A stretch of 64,000 nt of DNA, from assembly GCF_025869515.1 (NCBI RefSeq), contig NZ_JAOZVR010000041.1, positions 1 through 64,000 on the forward strand, read 5' to 3'. The notes beneath the pieces are model-generated. The model did no database searches, was not told the origin of the DNA, and worked only from the letters and a program-made list of their open reading frames with translations. The first letter of the stretch is position 1; each line of letters starts with the position of its first letter. The position numbers and the translations under genes were made by a program. This stretch comes from Ferrovibrio sp. (GTDB lineage: Bacteria > Pseudomonadota > Alphaproteobacteria > Ferrovibrionales > Ferrovibrionaceae). Positions 37,311-47,441 of this stretch are shown here, in pieces.

Positions 37311-38531
37311 ATGTCTTTCGGTAAGTTCCGCAACGGCGCTCTGGCGATTGCCGTTTTGACTGGTATCGGCTCGCTGGCACAGGCCCTTCTGGCACCGGCC
37401 GCCCTGGCCCAGGGCGGCCCGCCGCCGGTGACGGTGGCCAAGCCGGTGGTCCGCGCCGTCGTCGAAATGGATGAATATACCGGCCGCTTCGATGCCATCG
37501 GTGCGGTGGAAATCCGCGCCCGCGTGAACGGTTATCTCGACACCGTGCATTTCCAGGACGGCGCCATGGTGAACCAGGGCGACCTGCTGTTCACCATCGA
37601 CCGCCGCACCTACCAGGCCGCTTTCAACCAAGCCCAGGCCACGCTGAACAGCCGCCAGACCGAGTTCGATCTCGCCAAGCTGGAATTCGAACGCTACCAG
37701 AAACTGACGCAGACCGGCGCGGCGGCGGCGGCGACACTCGACCAGCGCCGCCAGACTTTCCTGGCCGCGCAGGCCAATATCGCCGGTGCGCGGGCCGCCG
37801 CCGAGACCACTCGCCTGCAGCTCAGCTTTACCGAAGTGCGCGCACCGATCGCCGGCCGCATCTCGCGCAAGCTGGTGACCGAAGGCAACCTGGTGCGTGA
37901 GAACGAGACGCTGCTGACCACCGTCGTGCAGGTCGATCCGGTGCATTTCTATTTCGACATCGACGAGCGGTCGTATCTGTCCTACCAGCGTATCGCCAAG
38001 CAGGGCGGCCAGAGCAGCAGCGGCGGCAGCAACGGCCGCGGCCTGCAGGTTTCGGTGATGCTGACCGACGAGAAGACCTTTGTGCATCAGGGCGTGCTCG
38101 ACTTCACCGACAATCGTTTGGATTCCGCCACAGGAACCATGCGTCTGCGCGCCGTCTTCCAGAACAAGGACCAGTTCCTGACGCCGGGCCTGTTCGGCCG
38201 CATCGCCGTGCCGGGCAGCCCGGAATACCAGGCGGTGATGCTGCCCGACGAAGCGATCCTGACCGATCTGGACCGGCGCTATGTCTATGTCGTCGGCGAC
38301 GGCGGCGCGGTGCAGCAGCGGCCGGTGCGGGTGGGATCGCGCACCGACAACTACCGCATCATCCGCGAAGGCCTGAAGGGCGACGAGACCGTGGTGATCA
38401 ACGGCCTGCAGCGCGTGCGTCTGGGCGGCGGCAAGGTGACGCCGCAGCCGGTGGAACTGCCCAAGGTCTGGGCCGGCCTGATGGCGCTGCCGCAGCCCCA
38501 GGCCGCCCAGCAGCCGGCGCCGGCCAAGTAA
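37311..38531 (+). CDS. RND efflux periplasmic adaptor (AcrA/MexA-like)
   Basis: PPPVTVAKPVVRAVVEMDEYTGRFDAIGAVEIRARVNGYLDTVHFQDGAMVNQGDLLFTIDRRTYQAAF; alternative ATG at 37284. Confidence 0.95.
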   Translation: MSFGKFRNGALAIAVLTGIGSLAQALLAPAALAQGGPPPVTVAKPVVRAVVEMDEYTGRFDAIGAVEIRARVNGYLDTVHFQDGAMVNQGDLLFTIDRRTYQAAFNQAQATLNSRQTEFDLAKLEFERYQKLTQTGAAAAATLDQRRQTFLAAQANIAGARAAAETTRLQLSFTEVRAPIAGRISRKLVTEGNLVRENETLLTTVVQVDPVHFYFDIDERSYLSYQRIAKQGGQSSSGGSNGRGLQVSVMLTDEKTFVHQGVLDFTDNRLDSATGTMRLRAVFQNKDQFLTPGLFGRIAVPGSPEYQAVMLPDEAILTDLDRRYVYVVGDGGAVQQRPVRVGSRTDNYRIIREGLKGDETVVINGLQRVRLGGGKVTPQPVELPKVWAGLMALPQPQAAQQPAPAK

Positions 38532-38574
38532 TTCCACAGATTATAGCCAGAGTCTTTTTCGCCGCGAGGGCGTC

Positions 38575-41500
38575 ATGAAATTCGGACATTTCTTTGTCGA
38601 CCGGCCGATCTTTGCCGCCGTGATCTCCATCGTGACGGTGATCATCGGGGCGATCGCCTTCCTCAATCTGCCGGTTTCGGAATATCCCGAAATCGCGCCG
38701 CCGCAGATCAACGTGACCGCCAGCTATCCCGGCGCCGATGCCGAGACGCTGGCGCGCACGGTGGCGACGCCGATCGAGCAGGAAATCACCGGTATCGAAA
38801 ACCTGCTCTACATGTCGTCCTATTCCACCGCCGACGGCCTGATGCAGCTGACCGTCACCTTCAAGCCGGGCACCGATCTCGATATCGCCCAGGTGCAGGT
38901 GCAGAACCGCGTCACCATCGCCGAGCCGCGCCTGCCCGAAGAAGTGCGCCGCCAGGGCATCACCACGCGCAAGCAGGCGGGCGACTTCCTCATGGTCGTG
39001 CATCTGCTGTCGCCCGATAAGCGCTACGACCAGCTCTACATCGCCAACTACATGCAGCTGCGCATCCGCGACCAGCTGCTGCGCCTGGAAGGCGTGGGCA
39101 ACGTCACCATCTTTGGCGGCAGCGAATATGCCATCCGCATCTGGCTGGATCCCAACCGCATGTCGTCTTTCGGCCTGTCCGGCTCGGATGTGGTCGCCGC
39201 GCTGCAGGCGCAGAACGTGCAGGTCTCCGGCGGCGCGCTCGGCCAGCAGCCGTCGCCAGACAGCAACGCGCTGCAGGCGATCGTCACCACGCAGGGCCGC
39301 TTCGAGGATATTCGCCAGTTCCGCAACGTGATCGTCAAGGCGAGCGCCGACGGCCGCCTGGTGCGGCTGGAGGATGTCGCCCGCGTCGAGCTGGGCGCCA
39401 AGGACTATAACAGCCGCAGCTATCTCGACAGCCAGACTGCGATTGCCATGGGCGTGTTCCAGCGCCCGGGCACCAACGCGCTGGAAACCTCGGAAGCCGT
39501 CATCAAGCGGATGGACGAGCTGAAGAAGGATTTCCCGGAAGGGCTGGAATACACCATCATCTACAACCCGACCGAATTCATCGCCGAGTCGGTGAACGAG
39601 GTGTACAAGACGCTGATCGAGGCGATCATCCTGGTCGCCCTGGTGGTGCTGATCTTCCTGCAGAACTGGCGCGCCGCGCTGATCCCGATTCTGGCCATCC
39701 CGGTTTCGCTGGTCGGCACCTTCGCCGTCATGCTGGCCTTCGGCTTCACGCTGAATGTGCTCAGCCTGTTCGGCCTTGTGCTGGCCATCGGCATCGTGGT
39801 CGACGACGCCATCGTGGTGGTCGAGAATATCGAACGCAACATCGCGCTCGGCATGAGTCCCCGGGATGCCGCGCATGAAACCATGGACGAGGTGGGCACG
39901 GCGGTGATCGCCATCGCCGTGGTGCTGTCGGCGGTGTTCATCCCGACCGCCTTCATCCCCGGCATCACCGGCCAGTTCTACAAGCAGTTCGCACTGACCA
40001 TTTCGGTGGCGACGATCCTGTCGGCCTTCAACTCGCTGACGCTGTCGCCGGCCCTGGGCGCCGTGCTGCTGCGCAGGCACGAGCATGGCCATGAGTCGAA
40101 ATTCCCGCCGCTGCGCTGGCTGCAGTTTGCTGCCGGCAAGTTCAATTCCGGCTTCGACAGCATGAGCAACGGCTATGCCAAAAGCGTGAGCAGGATCGTC
40201 ACCCGCCGGGTGCTGATGCTGGGCGTCTACGGCCTGCTGGTGGCGGCGACCTTCTTCATGTTCCGCACCGTGCCGCCGGGCTTCATCCCGCCGCTCGACC
40301 GCGGCTATGCCATCGTCGTGATCCAGCTGCCCGACGGCGCATCGCTCAGCCGTACCGATGAGGTGACGCAGAAAGCCACCAAGATGGTCGAGAGCGTGCC
40401 CGGTGTGGCCCATGTCGTCGCCATTCCCGGCTTCAACGGCGCCACCTTCACCAACGCCACCAACGCCTCGGTGATGTTCACCCCCTTCACGCCTTTCCAC
40501 GAGCGCCTGCCGAACGGCCTGACCGCCGACAAGATCATCGGCCAGATGATCGGCAAGCTGCAGGGCATCGAGGAAGCCTTCGTGATCGCGGTGCCGCCGC
40601 CGGCGGTGCCCGGCATCGGTTCGGGCGGCGGCTTCAAGATGCAGCTGCAGAACCGCACCGGCGACGATGTGCGACCGCTGCTCGCGGCCGCCTATCAGAT
40701 GATGGGCATGGCGGCGCAGACGCCGGGCGTGACCGGCGTGTTCACCACTTTCTCGGCCGCCTCGCCGCAGGTGTTCCTCAACATCGACCGCACCAAGGCG
40801 CAGATGCTGAACGTGCCGCTGTCCAACGTGTTCGAGGCGCTGCAGGTCAATCTCGGTTCGGCCTATGTGAACGACTTCAACGCCTTCGGCCGCATCTTCC
40901 AGGTGCGCGCCCAGGCCGATGCGCAGTTCCGCCTCAACAAGGAGGATATCTCGCGTCTGAAGGTGCGTTCGGCCACCGGCGACCTCGTTCCGCTCGGCAC
41001 CCTGGTCGAGATCAAGGAAACCTCGGGTCCGGATCTGCTGCAGCGCTACAACACCTATGTCTCGGTGCCGCTGCAGGGCAACACGCCGCCCGGCGTCTCG
41101 ACCGGCCAGGCCCTCAGCATCATGGAAGGCCTCGCCGCCCAGGTGCTGCAGCCGGGCCAGAGTTTCGAATGGACCGAGATCGCGCTGCAGGAACGCTCGA
41201 CCGGCAACACCGCCACCTACGTGTTCATCCTGGCGGTGGTGTTCGTCTTCCTGGCGCTGGCGGCCCAGTATGAAAGCTGGGTGCTGCCGCTGGCGATCAT
41301 GCTGATCGTGCCGATGAGCGTGCTGTTCGCGCTGTTCGGCGTCTGGGTCGCCGGCATCGACAACAACGTGCTGGTGCAGATCGGCCTGGTGGTGCTGATC
41401 GGCCTGGCGGCGAAGAACGCGATCCTGATCGTGGAATTCGCCCGCCAGCTGGAAGCGGAAGGCAAATCGGCCGCCGATGCGGTGATCGAGGCCTGCCGCC

Positions 41501-41754
41501 TGCGCCTGCGCCCGATCCTGATGACGGCATTCGCCTTCATCCTCGGCGTGCTGCCGCTGGTCACCTCGATCGGCGCCGGCGCGGAGATGCGCCGCGCGCT
41601 GGGCACGGCGGTGTTCTCCGGCATGATCGGCGTCACGCTGGTCGGCCTGTTCCTCACCCCGGTCTTCTACGTGGTGCTGCGCGCCTTCGTGAAGGGCCGT
41701 GTCGCCAAGCGGCAGGTGCCGCACCAGGAGCAGCCCAATCCGGCGGGCGAATAA
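38575..41754 (+). CDS. RND multidrug efflux transporter (AcrB/MexB-like)
   Basis: 1059 aa; MKFGHFFVDRPIFAAVISIVTVIIGAIAFLNLPVSEYPEIAPPQINVTASYPGADAETLARTVATPIEQ. Confidence 0.98.
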   Translation: MKFGHFFVDRPIFAAVISIVTVIIGAIAFLNLPVSEYPEIAPPQINVTASYPGADAETLARTVATPIEQEITGIENLLYMSSYSTADGLMQLTVTFKPGTDLDIAQVQVQNRVTIAEPRLPEEVRRQGITTRKQAGDFLMVVHLLSPDKRYDQLYIANYMQLRIRDQLLRLEGVGNVTIFGGSEYAIRIWLDPNRMSSFGLSGSDVVAALQAQNVQVSGGALGQQPSPDSNALQAIVTTQGRFEDIRQFRNVIVKASADGRLVRLEDVARVELGAKDYNSRSYLDSQTAIAMGVFQRPGTNALETSEAVIKRMDELKKDFPEGLEYTIIYNPTEFIAESVNEVYKTLIEAIILVALVVLIFLQNWRAALIPILAIPVSLVGTFAVMLAFGFTLNVLSLFGLVLAIGIVVDDAIVVVENIERNIALGMSPRDAAHETMDEVGTAVIAIAVVLSAVFIPTAFIPGITGQFYKQFALTISVATILSAFNSLTLSPALGAVLLRRHEHGHESKFPPLRWLQFAAGKFNSGFDSMSNGYAKSVSRIVTRRVLMLGVYGLLVAATFFMFRTVPPGFIPPLDRGYAIVVIQLPDGASLSRTDEVTQKATKMVESVPGVAHVVAIPGFNGATFTNATNASVMFTPFTPFHERLPNGLTADKIIGQMIGKLQGIEEAFVIAVPPPAVPGIGSGGGFKMQLQNRTGDDVRPLLAAAYQMMGMAAQTPGVTGVFTTFSAASPQVFLNIDRTKAQMLNVPLSNVFEALQVNLGSAYVNDFNAFGRIFQVRAQADAQFRLNKEDISRLKVRSATGDLVPLGTLVEIKETSGPDLLQRYNTYVSVPLQGNTPPGVSTGQALSIMEGLAAQVLQPGQSFEWTEIALQERSTGNTATYVFILAVVFVFLALAAQYESWVLPLAIMLIVPMSVLFALFGVWVAGIDNNVLVQIGLVVLIGLAAKNAILIVEFARQLEAEGKSAADAVIEACRLRLRPILMTAFAFILGVLPLVTSIGAGAEMRRALGTAVFSGMIGVTLVGLFLTPVFYVVLRAFVKGRVAKRQVPHQEQPNPAGE

Positions 41755-41779
41755 ATCGCCAGCACAGGCTGAAACAGGA

Positions 41780-41808
41780 AAGGGCCCGGTCGCAAACCGG
41801 GCCCTTTT
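41780..41808. terminator. bidirectional intrinsic terminator between RND operon and cyclase
   Basis: AAGGGCCCGGT cgcaa ACCGGGCCCTT with flanking A and T runs. Confidence 0.9.
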
Positions 41809-41832
41809 CATTGCAGGCGAAACGCCGGGGTC

Positions 41833-43059
41833 TCAGCGCAAGAGCGCCGGGTCGAGCGTGAAGAGTTCGGAGGGATTCTCGACGCCGCGCAATGCAAAGC
41901 GGCCGAGCGAGATGGCATGGTCCTTGAGCCCGCCGGCGGCCGACTTGAAAGCAGCGGAATAGATCGCGCGCTGGTCGACCGAGCGGGCGAGGCCGGAAAT
42001 GCGCGACAGTTCGTTCACCGCGGGGCCGACCACGGTGAAATCCAGCCGGTCCTCGCCGCCGAAATTGCCATACAGCACCTCGCCGACATGCAGCGCGACG
42101 GACATGTCGGTCACCGGCAGACCCGCATTGGCGCGGCGGTTGCGCACCTCGCGCAGCTCTTTCATGCAGGCTTTGAGCGCGCGCAGCGACTGCATGCAGG
42201 CATTTTCCAGATTGCCGTCGTCGCGGAAGATGGCGAGCACGCCGTCGCCGACGAATTTCAGCACCTCGCCGCCATGGGCATGCACGGCCGAGACGGCGGC
42301 GCCGGCATAATCGTTCAGCAGCGGCATGATCAGTTCGGGCGAAACGGTATCGACCAGGCGGGTGAAGCCGCGCAGGTCGCTGAACCACAGCGCCGCGGTG
42401 ATGCGCTCGGCCTCGCCGCGGCCGATGGTGCCGCTGAGCACGCGCTGCGCGGCGTTGCGGCCGAGATAGGTTTCCGCCAGCGTCTCGGCGATCCGGCGCA
42501 CGCTGGCCGAGCGCACGGCGGCGGCGGCAAACGGGATCAGCGCATTCAGCGTCTCAAGCTGCTTTTCGCTAAAGCCCTCGTCATGCGCCGTGGTCCAGGA
42601 GGCATAGATCGAGTCGAGCTGGCCGATGATGGCGCGCTCGCCGAAGCGGGTCATGGTGACGAGGTAGTCGGTATAACCCTGCTCGGCCAGTTCGGTCAGC
42701 ACCGGGAAGGGGTAGTCGCCGTTATGGCCGACCATGCGGAAGCGCAGATGCGGCTCGCCGTTTTCCTCCAGGTGGTAGAACGGGCTTTCGCGCCATTTGC
42801 GTTCGCCCTCCGCTGTCTTGGAGCGGCCGAATTCATGCAGCGCCACCTGCTCCTGGTCGGCATGCCAGGCGAAGATGCGGCCGGCCAGCACCGGATGCAG
42901 CGTGTCGGCGCCGAGCAGGGCGCGCTTCACCGGAATGCCGGCCTTGTTCAGGTTGGCGCAGAAGTCGCCGAGAATTTCGCCTTCGGAATGGCCGTTCAGC
43001 GAGGCATCGGCGATGGCGCGGGCAATATTGGTAAATACCTGGGGATCCATGGCCGCCAA
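41833..43059 (-). CDS. class III adenylate/guanylate cyclase
   Basis: ALWFSDLRGFTRLVDTVSPELIMPLLNDYAGAAVSAVHAHGGEVLKFVGDGVLAIF. Confidence 0.93.
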   Translation of the reverse strand: MAAMDPQVFTNIARAIADASLNGHSEGEILGDFCANLNKAGIPVKRALLGADTLHPVLAGRIFAWHADQEQVALHEFGRSKTAEGERKWRESPFYHLEENGEPHLRFRMVGHNGDYPFPVLTELAEQGYTDYLVTMTRFGERAIIGQLDSIYASWTTAHDEGFSEKQLETLNALIPFAAAAVRSASVRRIAETLAETYLGRNAAQRVLSGTIGRGEAERITAALWFSDLRGFTRLVDTVSPELIMPLLNDYAGAAVSAVHAHGGEVLKFVGDGVLAIFRDDGNLENACMQSLRALKACMKELREVRNRRANAGLPVTDMSVALHVGEVLYGNFGGEDRLDFTVVGPAVNELSRISGLARSVDQRAIYSAAFKSAAGGLKDHAISLGRFALRGVENPSELFTLDPALLR

Positions 43060-43138
43060 GATAGGGTCGGGGGGCGCAAAAATCGATGGGGAGGCCGGCT
43101 GATTCCGGACGGTTGCTGACGGATCTGTGCAGCCGCAA

Positions 43139-44197
43139 TCAATTCCGTTCCCAGCGCATCCAGCGGCCGTGATAATCGCCGGTGCCGAGCCGTTCGGTCG
43201 CGCCGCCGGGCATCTCGCCTGTCCATAGCGTCAGGGTCAGGTCGGCACCGTCTTTCGCCAGTCCCGGTTCGAAACGCAGCCAGGCCAGCGGCGCCGTGGC
43301 GGTAACCTGCTTACCGGCCTGCTGCATCAGGGCGGCGATGCGCTGCTGTTCGGCCGCTGCCACATACTGCCAGACGATGGAATGGTAGAGCACGAAGACG
43401 GCATCGCGCCGGCGGTTTTCCAGCTGCCGTGCCACGAAATCGGCGGCATGGGCCTGCGTCACCCGGATGCCGGCGGTTTCGGCATGGTCGAGCGCCCGCA
43501 GCACGCGCTGCAGCCGTTCGGGCTGATCGGCCCAGATATACGACAGCAGCCGCTGGCGGTCGGCGGCTTTGGCCGCATCGAGCGGCGCCACATCGCAGCC
43601 GGCGCGCGCGATCACCTGCGGTCTGCTGTCCGCAGGCCGATTGCCGCCCCAGCGGCTGTGCAGCATGAGCGGCGCGGTTGCCGTATCGCCATGCTGCCAG
43701 CTGCCATAATCGTAGGCGTAAGCATCCCAAGACAGGTTGAGCCCGGCACTGGCGCCGATCTCGCAGGTCTGCAGCGCCAGGCCGGGACAGTGCTGCGCAA
43801 TGCTGAGGAAGCCGCCGAGCAGCACGGCGGAGCGCTGCGGATCGTTGGTCTGCGGCGGGCTTTGCAGATACTGCGTCAGCAGCGCGCCATGCCGCAGCAG
43901 CGCGGCATCGAGCGCGGGCGCATCGATCTGCCGCGCCGCATAAGCGGCGGCCAGCGCGTCATCGCCATCCAGCACGGCGCGATGCAGCGCGCCGGCCACG
44001 CGCAACGCCAAGGCACCTTCCCGGGCATCGGCCTTGGCATCGCCGGGCCAGGCGAGGACCGGCGCCGTCCAGGTCGCGCGGTCCGCCAGCCGTTCGGCCG
44101 CAAGATCGAGCAGGGTGCCGGTGAAGGGCGACCCAAGCTGGCGGCAGTAATTCGCCTGGTCGCGGAAGGCGGCGATGATGCTGGCGGGATCGGACAT
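43139..44197 (-). CDS. DUF2332-family protein
   Basis: FRDQANYCRQLGSPFTGTLLDLAAERL...QTCEIGASAGLNLSWDAYAYDYG...VFVLYHSIVWQYV; ATG at 44197. Confidence 0.88.
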   Translation of the reverse strand: MSDPASIIAAFRDQANYCRQLGSPFTGTLLDLAAERLADRATWTAPVLAWPGDAKADAREGALALRVAGALHRAVLDGDDALAAAYAARQIDAPALDAALLRHGALLTQYLQSPPQTNDPQRSAVLLGGFLSIAQHCPGLALQTCEIGASAGLNLSWDAYAYDYGSWQHGDTATAPLMLHSRWGGNRPADSRPQVIARAGCDVAPLDAAKAADRQRLLSYIWADQPERLQRVLRALDHAETAGIRVTQAHAADFVARQLENRRRDAVFVLYHSIVWQYVAAAEQQRIAALMQQAGKQVTATAPLAWLRFEPGLAKDGADLTLTLWTGEMPGGATERLGTGDYHGRWMRWERN

Positions 44198-44321
44198 GGT
44201 CCATCTTGTCGGCTGCAGTTCGCCAGCGTCCAGCACGGGATTGCAGCGGGACAATCCTCCGGCGCCGGCGCGCCGGGGCAATTGACCCGACGCCGGCCCG
44301 CCGCGTAGAGAGAAGGCGCCT

Positions 44322-44408
44322 GCCCGCTTGGCGGAATTGGTAGACGCACGGGACTTAAAATCCCGAGGCCGCAAGGCCGTGCCGGTTCGAGTCCGGCAGC
44401 GGGCACCA
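44322..44408 (+). tRNA. tRNA-Leu (anticodon UAA), CCA encoded
   Basis: GCCCGCTTGGCGGAATTGGTAGACGCACGGGACTTAAAATCCCG...GCCGGTTCGAGTCCGGCAGCGGGCACCA; anticodon loop CTTAAAA, acceptor GCCCGCT/AGCGGGC. Confidence 0.97.
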
Positions 44409-44477
44409 GCCATCAGTCCTGGAAAACCGCGAGAATCCCTGCCGGCGACGGCTGTGGAAAATTCTGCTTGACCTGCG

Positions 44478-44503
44478 ATATCGCAAACTATATCTTACGA
44501 TAT
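44478..44503 (+). promoter_or_regulatory. AT-rich dyad, putative PadR autoregulatory operator
   Basis: ATATCG-caaactatatctta-CGATAT just upstream of the PadR ATG. Confidence 0.45.
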
Positions 44504-44521
44504 GTCAAACGAGGTTATCTT

Positions 44522-45208
44522 ATGAGCGAGTATCTCATGCATCCCAATATTATCAATGCCTTCCGCGAACATCGCTGCATGCACAAGGGCGGCGGTCGCC
44601 GGCATTTCCGCGGCCGGCTGGCCGCGGCCCTGTTCAGCTCCGGCGACGACAGCCTGGGCGGCCACGGCTTCCGCGCCAGCCGCGTGGTGTCGGCCGCCGA
44701 TCTGCAGCTGCTGATCCTGGTCCTGCTGGAAGACCGGCCGCGCCATGGCTACGAGATCATCAAGGCGCTGGAGGAACACACCTCCGGCTTTTATGCGCCG
44801 AGCCCCGGCGTGATCTATCCGGCGCTGACCTATCTGGAAGAGATCGGCCATACCAGCGTGGCGGCCGAAGGCGCCAAGAAGCTCTACAGCCTGACCCAGG
44901 CCGGCCGCGACTATCTGGCAGAGCATCGCGTCAATGCCGACACCATGATGGCGCAGCTCGCCAAGATCGGCGAACGCATTGCCCGGGCCAAGCAGTTCTT
45001 CCGTGGCGGCAGTGCGGCCGAGGATGACGACGACATGCGCCATGGTCGTCATGGCCGGCATGGCGACAACGATCCGTCCTCCTCGATGCGGGCCGCGCGC
45101 CACAACCTGAAGGCCGCGCTCTACGAGAAGGAGGAGGCCTCGCCCGAGGAGCAGCGCCGCATCATCGACATCCTGGTGCGTGCCGCCAAAGACATCCGCG
45201 GCCAGTAA
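44522..45208 (+). CDS. PadR-family transcriptional regulator, YqjI-like
   Basis: LQLLILVLLEDRPRHGYEIIKALEEHTSGFYAPSPGVIYPALTYLEEIGH; His/Asp-rich segment EDDDDMRHGRHGRHGDND. Confidence 0.92.
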   Translation: MSEYLMHPNIINAFREHRCMHKGGGRRHFRGRLAAALFSSGDDSLGGHGFRASRVVSAADLQLLILVLLEDRPRHGYEIIKALEEHTSGFYAPSPGVIYPALTYLEEIGHTSVAAEGAKKLYSLTQAGRDYLAEHRVNADTMMAQLAKIGERIARAKQFFRGGSAAEDDDDMRHGRHGRHGDNDPSSSMRAARHNLKAALYEKEEASPEEQRRIIDILVRAAKDIRGQ

Positions 45209-45284
45209 TTCACCGCACCATTCCAATACGGGGGCGCCGATGGGCACCGTTGCAGCCGGCGATATTGCCTGGAAAGGACATGTC

Positions 45285-45596
45285 ATGAAGGGTCATCGTT
45301 ACCGTGTCACCATCGAGCATGTCGGCACGCCGCGCGAGGGCGTTGAAACCCGGCCGGCACTGACATTCGAAACGGTGAATCACGACGAGATCATTGCCAT
45401 CGTCGAGCGCATCCGCGCCAGCGGGCAGTATGCCGAGGACGAGGCGGCCTCGCTCGGCATCGGGCTGAAGCTGTTTTCCGAAGTGATGCTGAAGCGGCGC
45501 GACGACCCGCTGTTCGCCGCCCTGCAGCCGGCAATCCGCGCCTTCATCGGCGGGCTGAAGGCGCGCAGCCGCGCCGTCAGCGGTGCCCAGGCATGA
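45285..45596 (+). CDS. DUF3861-like protein
   Basis: MKGHRYRVTIEHVGTPREGVETRPALTFETVNHDEIIAIVERIRASGQYAEDEAASLGIGLKLFSEVMLKRRDDPLFAAL; ATG at 45285. Confidence 0.75.
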   Translation: MKGHRYRVTIEHVGTPREGVETRPALTFETVNHDEIIAIVERIRASGQYAEDEAASLGIGLKLFSEVMLKRRDDPLFAALQPAIRAFIGGLKARSRAVSGAQA

Positions 45597-45713
45597 TACA
45601 GCTGGCATGATACAGCCGACGTGAAATTACGCTGCGAATAAAGCGGCGTCCGGGGCGGCGCCGCACCGCTGCCTCAGCATTGCGGCGCCAGCACCCGGTG
45701 CCCCCCTCGGCAA

Positions 45714-46283
45714 CTATTGCGCAGCCTGCGGCGCGGCCGTGCGCCAGGCCTGATCGGGTTTGTACGGCACGGTGATGCCCAGCAGGGAATCGACCGTGAC
45801 GCCGTCGCAGGCCAGCGGCAGAATCAGATTTTCCACATCGCATTCACCGCAAGATGCAGGAACATCGGCTTCCAACGGCAGCGGACCGCGACTCCAGGTC
45901 GGCAGGCCGTTGCGGGCCGTGGTGATCAGGCGTCTGCGGTTGGCGATCCAGGCCAGTGGGCGCAGCTCGTCATACCAGCCGGTGCCGACCTCGCGGCCGA
46001 TCGCGGCGGTGAATTCGGCACCGGCCATCCGGTAGCGGAAGCGCCAGGGAGTCCGCTCGACATCCAGCATCCACAGCGAAGGCAGCAGATTGTCGAGCCC
46101 GGGGTGATTGATGGTGGTGCGGCCCGGCAACTGGCCGTCGCTGCCGCAGGCCCGCATCCAGTGGAACAGAAGTTGCCGTGCCTGCGGATGCCAGTCCTCG
46201 CCGCTTTCGGCGGCGCGGACGATATGCCAATGCTCGCCGGAGGCGGCGGGAAAGATGGCAGAGTATGATGGAGGCTGGATCAT
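45714..46283 (-). CDS. PAS_5-family PAS domain protein, paralog 3
   Basis: LLFHWMRACGSDGQLPGRTTINHPGLDNLLPSLWMLDVERTPWRFRYRMAGAEFTAAIGREVG. Confidence 0.82.
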   Translation of the reverse strand: MIQPPSYSAIFPAASGEHWHIVRAAESGEDWHPQARQLLFHWMRACGSDGQLPGRTTINHPGLDNLLPSLWMLDVERTPWRFRYRMAGAEFTAAIGREVGTGWYDELRPLAWIANRRRLITTARNGLPTWSRGPLPLEADVPASCGECDVENLILPLACDGVTVDSLLGITVPYKPDQAWRTAAPQAAQ

Positions 46284-46454
46284 GGGCAGGCGCGGACCCT
46301 ACAGGCGCGAACCACGCGCGCCCCATTACTTTCCGGTTACATCATTACACGATGTGCCGGCCGGACCGCTTGATTTATCGCAATGCCGGTTTCAGTGCAC
46401 CGCACCATGCTGCGGCACGGCTGGCGGGATGCCGGCCTGCGATGAGGACGGGCG

Positions 46455-47441
46455 ATGCGTCGAGTGAGTCTGGCCATTCTTGTGATCGCGGCAATGGCCG
46501 CCGGCACCTGGTGGTATCTGCAGCGCAACCGTGCGGTTTTGCCGCCCGGCTTTGCCGCCGGCAACGGCCGCATCGAGGCCAACGAGATCGATATCGCCAC
46601 CAAATATGCCGCACGTATCCTGGAAATCCGCGTCGATGAGGGCGACCTGGTGCGGGCCGGGCAGATTGTGGCGCTGCTCGATACGCGCGATCTCGCGGCC
46701 CAGCTTCGCTCGGCCGAAGCGCAGGTCGTGCAGGCCCAGCAGCAGCGCAACCAGGTGCTGGCGGAAATCCGTCAGCGCCAGAGCGAACTCAGCCTGGCCG
46801 ACAAGGAGCTGCAGCGGACCCTTGTTCTCTCGGGCAAGAACTTCGTCTCCGAGCAGAAGGTCGACCAGCAGCGCAATATCCGGCGAACCGCAGAGGCGGT
46901 ACTGGCCGCGGCCGAGAGCCGGCGCGGCAGCGCCGATGCGGCGATCCAGGTGGCCCAGGCCGAGGCCGAGCGCATCCGCGATCTGCTGCAGGACGGCACG
47001 CTGACCGCCCCGAAAGCCGGCCGCATCCTGTTTCGCCTGGCCGAGACCGGCGAAGTGCTCGGTGCCGGCGGCAAGGTGGCGACACTGCTCGATCTCTCCG
47101 ATGTCTACATGACCTTCTTCCTGCCGGCCTCTGCGGCCGGCCGGGTCGCGCTCGGCGCCGAGGCGCGGCTGCTGCTGGATGCCGCACCGGCCCGGGCGGT
47201 GCCGGCACAGGTCTCCTTCGTTTCGGCCCAGGCGCAGTTCACGCCGAAGCAGGTGGAGACGCGCAGCGAACGCGAACGCATGATGTTCCGCGTCAAGGCG
47301 CGCGTGCCGCCGGCCCTGGTGCAGCAGCATCTCGAACAGGTGAAAACCGGTCTGACCGGCATGGCCTATGTCCGCCTCGACCCGCAGGCGGTCTGGCCTG
47401 ACTGGCTGGAGTCGGACCTGATCCGACAGCCGGCCCAATGA
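46455..47441 (+). CDS. HlyD-family secretion periplasmic adaptor (YhiI-like)
   Basis: PGFAAGNGRIEANEIDIATKYAARILEIRVDEGDLVRAGQIVALLDTRDLAAQL. Confidence 0.94.
   Translation: MRRVSLAILVIAAMAAGTWWYLQRNRAVLPPGFAAGNGRIEANEIDIATKYAARILEIRVDEGDLVRAGQIVALLDTRDLAAQLRSAEAQVVQAQQQRNQVLAEIRQRQSELSLADKELQRTLVLSGKNFVSEQKVDQQRNIRRTAEAVLAAAESRRGSADAAIQVAQAEAERIRDLLQDGTLTAPKAGRILFRLAETGEVLGAGGKVATLLDLSDVYMTFFLPASAAGRVALGAEARLLLDAAPARAVPAQVSFVSAQAQFTPKQVETRSERERMMFRVKARVPPALVQQHLEQVKTGLTGMAYVRLDPQAVWPDWLESDLIRQPAQ

Noticed and set aside
38398-41811. 1137-aa minus-strand ORF opposite the RND transporter
   Set aside because: His/Gln/Arg/Asp-rich translation (HRRQRHH, DDGDHG) typical of high-GC antisense frames; the plus strand has a clear AcrB-type protein.
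44322-44408. tRNA-Leu as an integration site of a genomic island
   Set aside because: No integrase gene or direct repeat of the tRNA 3' end was seen downstream; neighbouring genes look chromosomal.
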